Positions 34,665 to 43,695 of a stretch of DNA of 64,000 nucleotides are shown here, piece after piece; the stretch's first letter is position 1; each line of letters begins with the position of its first letter. The stretch is from Fulvivirga ligni (GTDB lineage: Bacteria; Bacteroidota; Bacteroidia; Cytophagales; Cyclobacteriaceae), in assembly GCF_021389935.1 (NCBI RefSeq), contig NZ_CP089979.1, positions 1,531,001 through 1,595,000 on the forward strand, written 5' to 3'. The notes beneath the pieces were generated by a model. That model was not told the origin of the DNA. It worked only from the letters and a program-made list of their open reading frames with translations, and searched no databases. The translations under genes were made by a program, and so were the position numbers.

Positions 34665-35867
34665 ATGGACTATAAATCTACTTTTAAAGCGTATAAGTGC
34701 TGCATTATTATGCCTACCTATAATAATGATCAAACATTAGAGCAGGTAGTTAGCAGTGTGCTCGCTTATACAGATGATTTGATAGTAGTAAATGATGGAG
34801 CCACTGATAACACGGCGCAAATTTTAGCATCTTTTGAAGATCAGATTCAGCTCATTACTCATGAGCAAAATCAAGGTAAAGGCATGGCCCTCAGAAATGC
34901 CTTCAAATATGCCTGTGATAAAGGGTATGACCACGCCATAACTATTGATAGCGATGGCCAGCATTTCGCTGAAGACTTTTCCTTTTTTATAGAAGAATTA
35001 AAAACTAATCCTGATGCTTTGGTCATTGGTGCCAGGAATATGACTCAGGAAAACGTACCTGGCAAAAGTAGCTTTGGTAACAAGTTTTCTAACTTTTGGT
35101 ATTATCTAGACACGGGCATTAAGATGTCAGATACTCAATCTGGCTTTAGGCTTTACCCAATAAGGAAAATGCAGGGCATTAAGTATCTCACCAAAAAGTT
35201 TGAGTTTGAGGTGGAGGTAATTGTCAAAGCAGCCTGGAAGGGAATTCCTGTAAAGAACGTGCCTATTAAGGTGCATTACGAGCCAGGGAAGGGGCGGGTT
35301 ACTCACTTCAGGCCATTCAAAGATTTTACAAGAATCAGTATTCTGAATACCTGGTTCTTCATTCTGGCGCTGTTCTATTATATTCCTAAGCGCTCTATGA
35401 AGCACTTCACCAGAGAGAATATTAGAAGGTTCTTCAAAGAGCAGCTTTTTAATAAGGAAGAGCCAGTGAAAACTAAAGTCCTTTCGGTAGGTTTTGGTGT
35501 GTTTATGGGGATATTTCCCGTGTGGGGTTATCAGATGATTATTGGCTTGGCGGTTTCTCATTATTATAAACTCAATAAAGCATTGTTTTTAGTGGCTGCC
35601 AATATCAGTTTTCCGCCGTTCATTCCATTGATCATCTTTGGAAGTTATAAAGTGGGAGCCTTATTCATGACCAATCCTCGTAATGATCTTTTATTCAACT
35701 CGGGTATTACCATGGACTCTATAAAGGGCAATTTATCGCAATATTTCTTGGGTGCGGTTATTCTTTCCATTATTATGGGAGTTTTGGCGGGTACCTTAAC
35801 ATGGCTATATTTTTTGATAAAGAGACCTCAAAATGATGAAACCCGAAAATCAGTATCATCTCAGTAA
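34665..35867 (+). CDS. Glycosyltransferase family 2 fused to a DUF2062 membrane domain
   Basis: The product is 400 residues. Residues 10-220 are a GT-A fold family 2 transferase (IIMPTYNNDQTLEQVV, VVNDGATDNT, TIDSDGQH with the metal-binding DxD, and TQSGFRLYP). After a hydrophobic segment (about 226-245), residues 265-385 form a DUF2062 domain with two or three membrane helices (GVFMGIFPVWGYQMIIG, AANISFPPFIPLIIFG). GT2 parts like this resemble dolichyl-phosphate-mannose synthases. The DUF2062 role is unknown. It probably builds the sugar head that carries the polyene. Confidence 0.85.
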   Translation: MDYKSTFKAYKCCIIMPTYNNDQTLEQVVSSVLAYTDDLIVVNDGATDNTAQILASFEDQIQLITHEQNQGKGMALRNAFKYACDKGYDHAITIDSDGQHFAEDFSFFIEELKTNPDALVIGARNMTQENVPGKSSFGNKFSNFWYYLDTGIKMSDTQSGFRLYPIRKMQGIKYLTKKFEFEVEVIVKAAWKGIPVKNVPIKVHYEPGKGRVTHFRPFKDFTRISILNTWFFILALFYYIPKRSMKHFTRENIRRFFKEQLFNKEEPVKTKVLSVGFGVFMGIFPVWGYQMIIGLAVSHYYKLNKALFLVAANISFPPFIPLIIFGSYKVGALFMTNPRNDLLFNSGITMDSIKGNLSQYFLGAVILSIIMGVLAGTLTWLYFLIKRPQNDETRKSVSSQ

Positions 35868-35917
35868 ATTTTTAATTGTAAAATCAATCTAACCACCTTT
35901 ATTGATCTTGAAATTTC

Positions 35918-38900
35918 ATGTCTACTTTATTCTATAGAGTATTTAACATCGTTAAGAGCAATAAAATAGTTGCTATCATTTTGTTGATTCTCCTGTTGGC
36001 CGGAGCGGCTTACACTTCTCTTAATATAAGGCTGGAAGAAAATATTGTCAACATCATGCCTAAGGATGAAAAGGTGACTGAGGTGAACAAGGTATTCGAA
36101 GGCATAAAAATCAATAATAGGATAGTATTTCATCTATATTCTGATGATAGTACAGAAGCCATTCCAGACTCTTTGGTGAAGGTAGCCACGGCCTTTGCAG
36201 ACTCATTGCAAAATGGTTATCCAGAATACTACAAAGAAATTATACTCACCGTTCCTGATGAGCAGATGCAGCAGATGTATGATTATTATTACAATAATCT
36301 ACCCTTCTACCTAACGTCTGATGATTATAAAAATCTTGATGAAAGAGTAAAAAAGGGCTCAGTAGATAACTCCGTAAAAAGAGTGTACAAGCAGTTGCTA
36401 TCACCCATGGGTGTAGCTACTAAAATGCTTTTGAAGGATCCTCTGGGTTTGGCAGGGATGCCACTGCAGCGCATGAGAGAAAATCAGCTGGATAGTAATT
36501 TTGATCTTTATCAGAACTTCATTGTCACCAAGAACCTGAAGCATTTGGTGTTTTTTGTGGTACTGAGTAATCCACCCAACGAAACATCAAACAATGGAAT
36601 TTTTGTAGAGGGGATCAATGACCTTCAACAGCAGTTTGAAAAGAACTACCCGCAGGTTACAGTAGATTATTTTGGCCCCGCTGCTGTGGCAGTGGCCAAT
36701 GCCAGTAGGATTAAAAATGATGTTTACCTCACTGTGACGGTGGCCATGGTAGCATTATTTCTGTTCATTTCTCTATTTTATAGAAATATAGGTACGTTCT
36801 TCATTGTCGTTACACCTGGTGTTTTTGGTGGGCTAATGGCGATAGCTTTCTTAAGCATAGTAAGACCTAGCGTCTCTATTATATCTCTTGCAGTGGGCTC
36901 TGTACTCTTGGGCATAACTATAGATTATGCTCTTCATTTCTTTACGCACTATAAGAAAGAGAAAGACCTTCAGAAGCTGTTTGCTGACATTACCGTGCCT
37001 ATGATAATGAGCAGCCTTACCACCTCTTTTGCATTCTTTTCGCTAATATTTATTCGTTCATCAGCACTTCAAGACCTTGGTATTTTTGCAGGAGTAAGTG
37101 TGCTGGCATCAGTGTTTTATACACTGGTGGTATTGCCTCATTTGGTTACGCTTTTTTCAATGAAAGAAAAGAGTGCTCCTAAGAAAATGAACATTGTGGA
37201 GCGAGTGGTAAATGCAATTGCTACTTATCCATTCTACAAGAAAAAATGGGCGATTATCTTGTTTGTGCTACTCTCAGCTATAAGCCTTTTTACCTTTAAG
37301 AAAGTGTCATTCGAGAGCAATATGCTTTCGCTGAATTATATGCCAGCAAACCTGGAACGAAGTCAAAATGGAATTAATGCCATTTCTAATTTCACAGCCA
37401 ATAACATATATGTAGCGTTTCATGGAGATAACCTTGATGAGGTACTTTCCAAAAATGAAAAGTTAAACGTATTGCTCGAAAATCTGGAGAAGGATAGTGT
37501 AATTTATACTTACTATTCTCTCAATCAGGTAGTTCCATCACCAGAGGTAAGACAGGAAAGACTGGCTGAGTGGAACCAATTCTGGTCGAATCATTCTACC
37601 GATAGCTTGATGATGAATGTAAATGAATCAGCCGTAGTATTAGGCTTTAAGGAGGGTACATTTGCTGCTTTGGACAAAATGCTGAACGGGGAGCACAAGG
37701 ACATATCCTCAGAAGACATTCACACCGTGCTTTCAGCCTTTGGAGACGAGCTAATCATTAACGAAAAAGGTAATGCAGTTTCTGTGCTTACATCTATCGC
37801 TTTAGATGTAAATGATAAGCCACAGGTGCTTAGTCAATTGGAAGAAATACCGGGCATTATTATTCTTGATAAAAGCTACATTACAAACAAACTGGTAGAT
37901 CTCCTTCAACAGGATTTTGGCAAGCTGGTAAATCTCTCTTTGGGGCTGGTTTTTCTGCTCATCCTGTTAAGTTACGGAAGAATAGAGCTTGCATTGATTA
38001 CTTTCATCCCGATTATGCTCAGTTGGCTCTGGGTGCTTGGGCTCATGGGCTGGTTAGGACTTACTTTTAATATAGTCAACATCATTATTTGCACCTTCAT
38101 TTTTGGGCTTGGGGTAGACTATAGTATATTCGTAATGAGGGGATTAACTCAGAAATATGCTTCTGGAGAAGATAATCTGATTTCATATAAAAAGTCGATT
38201 ATTCTATCAGTAGTAACCACATTATTGGGTATTGGCGTGCTAGCCATAGCTGAGCATCCGGCTTTGAAATCTATTGCATTCCTGGCTATAATCGGCATTA
38301 TGTCAGTGGTGCTCATCACTTTTACCGTGGAGCACTTGCTTTATAACTTATTCATTCAAAAAAGAAAGGATAGAGGCCTGATTCCTTTTACGTTCTCATC
38401 TTTCATTTTCACTGCATTTGCTTTTACCTGCTTCCTATTTGGCTGTCTTATATTGTTCTTAGGAAATATAGTATTTAGAATTCCTTTTGCTTCCCAAGAA
38501 TGGAGAAAGAGGACCTTCCATAAGGTGATCATGGCGTTTTCTTACTTCGTCATTTATGTAATGGCCAATGTGAAAAAGGAAGTTAGAAATAAAGAGAATA
38601 TTGATTTTAGCAAGCCTTCAGTGCTTATTGCCAATCATCACTCTTTCATAGATATACTGCTGCTACTCATGTTTAACCCTAAGGTGGTAATGGTCACTAA
38701 TGATTGGGTTTATAACTCACCTCTTTTCGGGAAAGCAGTGCAGTATGCAGACTTTATTCCGGCCACTCAAGGTATGGAAGGCCAATTAGATAAGATAAAA
38801 GAGCTGGTGAAAAAAGGCTATTCCATCGCGATATTCCCTGAAGGAACCAGGAGTACCTCGGCTGATCTGGGAAGATTCCATAAAGGAGCTTTTTTCTTAG

Positions 38901-39769
38901 CTGAAGAGTTGGGCTTGGATATCCAGCCTGTGCTACTACACGGCACCAGCATGACCATGCAACGGAGTGACTATTACCTGAAAAATAGCCGTATTACCGT
39001 GAAGTTTTTGCCAAGAATTAAACAGGATGACTTGGCATTTGGAGAAGGTTATAGAGAGAGATCAAAAGCGATTACTAAATATTTTAAATCTGAGTACCAG
39101 AAACTTAGAGATGAAATAGAAACGGTAGATTTTTATAAAGAGACCATTCATAAGAATTATGTTTTCAAAGGCCCTATTCTGGAATGGTATATCAAAATAA
39201 AATATAGGCTGGAAGGTGCTTACAGCCTATTTGATGAACTGGTGCCGAAATCAGGACAAATTGTGGATGTTGGTTGTGGCTATGGTTTAATGACTTATTC
39301 GCTGGGTTTCACACATAAAGAGCGAAAGTTTTTAGGTGTAGATTATGATGAGCAAAAAATCATAGTGGCTAATAATTGTCCAGTTAAACCAGATAACATT
39401 AATTTTGAACCTGGAGATGTGCTAACCTATGATTTTAAGCCTGCAGATGTGTTTATCATAAGTGATGTTCTTCATTACCTGACCCCGTCAGAGCAGGAAG
39501 TGTTGCTTAATAGAATATACAGTCAACTGAATGATGGTGGGAAAATTATTATTCGGGATGGTGATAGCAATAAAACCGATAGGCATAAAGGCACCGTGCT
39601 TACAGAAATTTTTTCCACAGGCATAGGGTTTAATAAAACGAGGAATGCCTTGAGCTATATATCCTCAGATATGATAACTTCTTTTGCAGAGCAGCACAAT
39701 CTCGAACTGGAAGTAATTGATAAGTCAAAAAGAACGTCTAATACAGTATTTGTATTAACACAAAAGTAA
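35918..39769 (+). CDS. Trifunctional MMPL exporter / PlsC acyltransferase / SAM methyltransferase
   Basis: The product is 1283 residues. Residues 1-850 form an RND/MMPL exporter with two halves, each a large periplasmic loop followed by a group of membrane helices (one helix near 15-35, clusters near 270-420 and 670-820). Residues 880-1080 are a PlsC acyltransferase with H907-x4-D912 and F973-P-E-G976. Residues 1110-1283 are a class I methyltransferase with VDVGCGYG at 1116-1123. The exporter part should flip or extrude the polyene lipid; the other parts would acylate and methylate it. Flexirubin-type clusters in Bacteroidota carry the same three-part protein; the order of action is not known. 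Confidence 0.9.
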   Translation: MSTLFYRVFNIVKSNKIVAIILLILLLAGAAYTSLNIRLEENIVNIMPKDEKVTEVNKVFEGIKINNRIVFHLYSDDSTEAIPDSLVKVATAFADSLQNGYPEYYKEIILTVPDEQMQQMYDYYYNNLPFYLTSDDYKNLDERVKKGSVDNSVKRVYKQLLSPMGVATKMLLKDPLGLAGMPLQRMRENQLDSNFDLYQNFIVTKNLKHLVFFVVLSNPPNETSNNGIFVEGINDLQQQFEKNYPQVTVDYFGPAAVAVANASRIKNDVYLTVTVAMVALFLFISLFYRNIGTFFIVVTPGVFGGLMAIAFLSIVRPSVSIISLAVGSVLLGITIDYALHFFTHYKKEKDLQKLFADITVPMIMSSLTTSFAFFSLIFIRSSALQDLGIFAGVSVLASVFYTLVVLPHLVTLFSMKEKSAPKKMNIVERVVNAIATYPFYKKKWAIILFVLLSAISLFTFKKVSFESNMLSLNYMPANLERSQNGINAISNFTANNIYVAFHGDNLDEVLSKNEKLNVLLENLEKDSVIYTYYSLNQVVPSPEVRQERLAEWNQFWSNHSTDSLMMNVNESAVVLGFKEGTFAALDKMLNGEHKDISSEDIHTVLSAFGDELIINEKGNAVSVLTSIALDVNDKPQVLSQLEEIPGIIILDKSYITNKLVDLLQQDFGKLVNLSLGLVFLLILLSYGRIELALITFIPIMLSWLWVLGLMGWLGLTFNIVNIIICTFIFGLGVDYSIFVMRGLTQKYASGEDNLISYKKSIILSVVTTLLGIGVLAIAEHPALKSIAFLAIIGIMSVVLITFTVEHLLYNLFIQKRKDRGLIPFTFSSFIFTAFAFTCFLFGCLILFLGNIVFRIPFASQEWRKRTFHKVIMAFSYFVIYVMANVKKEVRNKENIDFSKPSVLIANHHSFIDILLLLMFNPKVVMVTNDWVYNSPLFGKAVQYADFIPATQGMEGQLDKIKELVKKGYSIAIFPEGTRSTSADLGRFHKGAFFLAEELGLDIQPVLLHGTSMTMQRSDYYLKNSRITVKFLPRIKQDDLAFGEGYRERSKAITKYFKSEYQKLRDEIETVDFYKETIHKNYVFKGPILEWYIKIKYRLEGAYSLFDELVPKSGQIVDVGCGYGLMTYSLGFTHKERKFLGVDYDEQKIIVANNCPVKPDNINFEPGDVLTYDFKPADVFIISDVLHYLTPSEQEVLLNRIYSQLNDGGKIIIRDGDSNKTDRHKGTVLTEIFSTGIGFNKTRNALSYISSDMITSFAEQHNLELEVIDKSKRTSNTVFVLTQK

Positions 39770-39772
39770 TAA

Positions 39773-41293
39773 ATGGAGAAATTCGATATCATAATCATCG
39801 GTAGTGGACTAGGTGGTCTGGAATGTGGTACTATATTAAGTGACGAGGGATATAAAGTTCTTGTAATTGAGAAGAATAAGCAGATTGGTGGTAATCTCCA
39901 GATTTTTTCCAGAAACAAAAGGATCTTCGATACAGGTATACATTACATTGGTGGGTTAGACAAGGGCCAAAACCTTTATCGCTATTTCAAATACTTAGGC
40001 ATCATGGATGACCTAAAGCTGAAGAGGATGGATGAAGATGGGTTTGATATTGTAACTTTTGAAGGTGATGATGCCGAATATAAATACGCACAGGGCTATG
40101 ATAATTTCATAGAAACTATGGCGGGTTATTTCCCTGAGGAGCGTGATGGCATAGTAAAATACTGTGATAAGATAAGAGAGGTTTGCAAGCACTTTCCTAT
40201 GTACAGTGTGGAGCCCATGAGAACGCACCCTGGTACTGCTCCTTATCTCGATGTTAATGCAAAGGAATTTATTGATTCTTGCACCACTAATGAAAAGCTC
40301 CAAAGAGTATTAGCCGGCACTAATGTGCTCTATGCAGGTGAGGGTGACAAAACGCCGTTATATGTTCATGCTTTGGTAGTGAATTCATACATTGAAAGTT
40401 CCTGGAAATGTATTGATGGCGGGTCTCAAATAGCACGCTTATTAGCTCGAAACATCAGAAATAATGGTGGTAAAATTATCACTCGAGCAAAGGCAGTAGA
40501 TTTTGGATTCAAGGACGATAATATTGAGTATGTAGAGCTAGAAGATGGAAGGAGATTTTATGGAGATAAATTTATTTCCAATATCCATCCTACCCTTACT
40601 TTAGATATGATAGAGGAAGGAAGAATTAGAAAAGCCTATAGAAAAAGATTAGAGAGCCTTGAAAATTCTGTGTCCGTATTTATTGTGTTCATCGTACCTA
40701 AAAAGGGCACAATCAAGAATTTCAACTATAACTATTACCACTATATCGATCATGATGTTTGGAGTGGTGCCGAATATAAGGATATCTGGCCAGCGGGTTA
40801 TGCCTTGTTTTCAGGGGTGTCTAGCAAAGATGATGAATATGCGGACAGCCTTATCCTCATGTCATACATGAGGTTTGAAGAAACCGAGCAGTGGGCAGAT
40901 ACTTACAACGTAGTGTCTCAAGAGTCTTACCGTGGAGATTCTTACGAGGAGTTTAAGAAGGAGAAAGCGGAAAAACTTATCGATGAGCTTGAAAAGAAAA
41001 TGCCCGGACTCAGGGAAAATATGGAAGCATATTATACCTCAACACCGCTAACCAATAGAGATTACATCGGCACAAAAGATGGAGCACTTTATGGGATCAA
41101 GAAAGATTACACTAATCCTATGAAATCTTTCATATCTCCTAAAACCAAGGTGCCTAATTTATTGTTAACAGGTCAGAATTTAAATATGCACGGCGTTTTA
41201 GGTGTAACTATCGGTGCCATCACTACCTGTTCTGAAATCTTAGGACATCAGGAGCTGATGAAAAAGATCGCTGATCGCACTGCCACAGAATAA
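39773..41293 (+). CDS. CrtI/retinol-saturase-like FAD-dependent oxidoreductase
   Basis: The product is 506 residues. It opens with the FAD-binding IIIGSGLGGLECG and EKNKQIGGNLQ, and ends with the NLLLTGQNLNMHGVLGVTIGA segment typical of phytoene desaturase and all-trans-retinol 13,14-reductase relatives. These enzymes add or remove hydrogens on conjugated chains. In this cluster it could adjust the saturation of the polyene or act on another intermediate. No carotenoid synthesis genes are in the window. It lies 3 bases after the MMPL fusion and 6 bases before the DUF218 gene. Confidence 0.82.
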   Translation: MEKFDIIIIGSGLGGLECGTILSDEGYKVLVIEKNKQIGGNLQIFSRNKRIFDTGIHYIGGLDKGQNLYRYFKYLGIMDDLKLKRMDEDGFDIVTFEGDDAEYKYAQGYDNFIETMAGYFPEERDGIVKYCDKIREVCKHFPMYSVEPMRTHPGTAPYLDVNAKEFIDSCTTNEKLQRVLAGTNVLYAGEGDKTPLYVHALVVNSYIESSWKCIDGGSQIARLLARNIRNNGGKIITRAKAVDFGFKDDNIEYVELEDGRRFYGDKFISNIHPTLTLDMIEEGRIRKAYRKRLESLENSVSVFIVFIVPKKGTIKNFNYNYYHYIDHDVWSGAEYKDIWPAGYALFSGVSSKDDEYADSLILMSYMRFEETEQWADTYNVVSQESYRGDSYEEFKKEKAEKLIDELEKKMPGLRENMEAYYTSTPLTNRDYIGTKDGALYGIKKDYTNPMKSFISPKTKVPNLLLTGQNLNMHGVLGVTIGAITTCSEILGHQELMKKIADRTATE

Positions 41294-41299
41294 AGATTA

Positions 41300-41980
41300 A
41301 TGATCCGAAAATTCTTCAAAAACAAATTTGTTAGAATCATTTTATGGCTGCACGTTGTGGCTCTCGTGGTAATTGTTGGCCTTTTCTTTTATCTCAAACA
41401 TACCACCAAGGTAGATTATGAGAAGGGTATGGCCAATGGTCCGTATGATGTAATTATAGTTCCGGGCTACCCTTATGAAGGACAATGGCATGATATAATG
41501 AAAACCAGAATCTACTGGGCAGCATACCTTTATGAGAAAGGGATAACCAAAAACATCATTTTCTCAGGCTCGGCAGTCTATTCTCCCTATGTGGAAAGCG
41601 TGATCATGAAGCAATATGCCATGAAGCTTGGCGTGCCTGAAGATGCAATATTCACCGAAACTCAAGCAGAACACAGCACTGAAAATCTATTCTACTCCTA
41701 TCAGATAGCAGAAGAAAATGGTTTGAAAAAGGTATGTCTTGCGACTGACCCGGTGCAATCTTTCTTTCTAAAGAACTATGCCGAGGATAATGATTACGAA
41801 ATAAACTATCTCCCAATAAAATATTTTACCTTGGAAAATTTAAATATGAAAGACTTTGAAATTAACGATAAAGTGGCTTTCATTGAGGATTTCGAAGCTT
41901 TACCAGATCGTGAGAGCTTCTGGAAAAGGATGCAGGGAACTTTAGGTAAAAATATTGACTATAATGATGTAGAAGAGTAA
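41300..41980 (+). CDS. DUF218/YdcF-SanA family membrane protein
   Basis: The product is 226 residues with one N-terminal membrane helix (about 13-32), then a DUF218 domain. It has YDVIIVPGYPYEG, the NIIFSGSAV strand-loop, and ETQAEHSTENLFYS, a conserved E-x-S-T-x-E-N motif of the family. SanA/ElyC-like members act in cell envelope biology, but no reaction is proven for most. Its presence between the CrtI-like and the C45-like genes suggests a role in envelope placement of the pigment. Confidence 0.8.
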   Translation: MIRKFFKNKFVRIILWLHVVALVVIVGLFFYLKHTTKVDYEKGMANGPYDVIIVPGYPYEGQWHDIMKTRIYWAAYLYEKGITKNIIFSGSAVYSPYVESVIMKQYAMKLGVPEDAIFTETQAEHSTENLFYSYQIAEENGLKKVCLATDPVQSFFLKNYAEDNDYEINYLPIKYFTLENLNMKDFEINDKVAFIEDFEALPDRESFWKRMQGTLGKNIDYNDVEE

Positions 41981-42002
41981 TCTAATAGTCAGGTAGAGAA
42001 GA

Positions 42003-43679
42003 ATGAGAAAAAAAATATTAATTGGCCTCCTAAGCTTTATAATTCTTGTAGTAGGTCTTTGTACAGTTTATTATTTCATGGTAAAGGCTACACCACCAGT
42101 TAATCAGGAGGACCTACCAGCCATTACCGTTACTAAATCTGGAGAAAATTCTTTTGTAGGCTCAGATGGAAGCTGGCTCAAGAAGAATGATCAGCAAGTA
42201 TGGGAGATGTATGTACATGGCGGTCCCTTGGAGAGAGGTGTGGCATTTGGAGAGCTATGTATCCCTTTGCAAAAAGATAAAGAAGAGGCATTTATTGCTG
42301 AGATCCGAAACAAGGTGCCGTCAGATTCTTATCTGAATTTCCTTAAATACTTAATAGGCTGGTTCAATAGAGACCTGGATAAATATGTTCCCGAAGAATA
42401 CTTGAAGGAGATATATGCTTCTTCCAGGTATATGCCAGATGAATATGACTACATCGCTCCTAAATATCAAAGAGCATTAAGCTATCATGCAGCTCATGAC
42501 ATTGGTCATGCATTGCAAAACATGAACTTGGTGGGCTGTACATCATTTGCCGTTCGTGGCGATAAGTCGGAAAATTCTAAATTACTCCTGGGACGAAACT
42601 TTGACTTTTATTTCGGAGAGGACTTTGCCCAGGATAGAATGGTAGCCTTCTATAATCCTGATCAAGGATATAAATTCATGTCTATCACTTGGGCCTGTTT
42701 TAGTGGCGTGGTATCTGGAATGAATGAGAAAGGCCTATCAATAACCTTAAATTCAGACAAGTCAGCTATTCCTTCCAAAGGAACTACACCTGTGTCATTA
42801 ATGGCCAGACAAATGCTGCAGTATGCCAGCAATATAGAAGAGGCCTACGAGATTGCTAAATCCTATGATACCTTCGTAGCAGAATCATTTCTTATCGGTT
42901 CGAAAGAAGATGGAAGAGCTGCATTAATAGAAAAGACTCCAGAGAAGACAGCTTTATACCAGGAAGATGACATGGACCTGGTAGTGACCAATCACTACCA
43001 AAGTGATGAGCTGAAGAATGATGAGCTGAATCAGGAATATCTATCAGAAGGGGTTTCAGACTATAGATATGAAAGAGTACAGGAGCTTCTGGACTCGTTG
43101 TCTCCCATGAATGTTGAAAAAACTGCCTATCTGCTCAGAGATAAAAGAGGTTTAGGAGGTAAGGATATCGGTTTAGCAAATGAAAAAGCAATTAATCAAT
43201 TATTAGCTCATCATTCGGTTATTTTTTCTCCTGAAGAATTGAAAGTTTGGGTTTCAGCTCCACCGTATCAACTGGGTAAGTATTTGGCTTACGATCTTAA
43301 TGAAATTTTCAGTGAAGAAGATGGCGGACATGTCACTTTCAGTTATATCGATTCATTAAGCCTTGACAAGGACCCTTTCTATTTCACAGAGGATTATAAG
43401 AAATTTAGAGATTTCGTCGCCACAAAAGCAGAAATTCAAAAAACACTTGCTCGAGGAGAAGGTGACGCTATCTCTGAGGCAGAACAACAAAAGTTCATTG
43501 CTAGTAACCCTAATGGCTATCTCACTTATTACTACCTGGGAGATTATAATAAAAGTCTGGAGTTGTGGAGTAAAGCCAAAAAATATTATAATATTGCCCT
43601 TCAATTAGAAATTGCACGAAAAAGTGAACGTGATCACATTCTTGAAGGATTGAAGGAATGTGAGGAACATTTAAATTAA
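42003..43679 (+). CDS. C45-family autoproteolytic acyltransferase/hydrolase (Ntn fold)
   Basis: The product is 558 residues with an N-terminal membrane helix (7-27). The middle matches the acyl-CoA:6-aminopenicillanate acyltransferase family. The likely nucleophile is C179 in GCTSFAV, which would become the new N-terminus after self-cleavage, followed by LLLGRNFDF and GMNEKGLSITLN. Ntn enzymes of this kind form or break amide bonds. A cluster role could be N-acylation with the aryl-polyene acid, or release from it; this is inference. The C-terminal 80 residues form a helical, TPR-like tail (YYLGDYNKSLELWSKAKKYY). Confidence 0.8.
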   Translation: MRKKILIGLLSFIILVVGLCTVYYFMVKATPPVNQEDLPAITVTKSGENSFVGSDGSWLKKNDQQVWEMYVHGGPLERGVAFGELCIPLQKDKEEAFIAEIRNKVPSDSYLNFLKYLIGWFNRDLDKYVPEEYLKEIYASSRYMPDEYDYIAPKYQRALSYHAAHDIGHALQNMNLVGCTSFAVRGDKSENSKLLLGRNFDFYFGEDFAQDRMVAFYNPDQGYKFMSITWACFSGVVSGMNEKGLSITLNSDKSAIPSKGTTPVSLMARQMLQYASNIEEAYEIAKSYDTFVAESFLIGSKEDGRAALIEKTPEKTALYQEDDMDLVVTNHYQSDELKNDELNQEYLSEGVSDYRYERVQELLDSLSPMNVEKTAYLLRDKRGLGGKDIGLANEKAINQLLAHHSVIFSPEELKVWVSAPPYQLGKYLAYDLNEIFSEEDGGHVTFSYIDSLSLDKDPFYFTEDYKKFRDFVATKAEIQKTLARGEGDAISEAEQQKFIASNPNGYLTYYYLGDYNKSLELWSKAKKYYNIALQLEIARKSERDHILEGLKECEEHLN

Positions 43680-43695
43680 TAGTTAGTCTTAGTAG

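Noticed and set aside
39773-41293. Carotenoid biosynthesis locus
   Set aside because: Only a CrtI-like enzyme is present. There is no crtB, crtE, crtY or crtZ in the window, and its neighbours are polyene and lipid genes.
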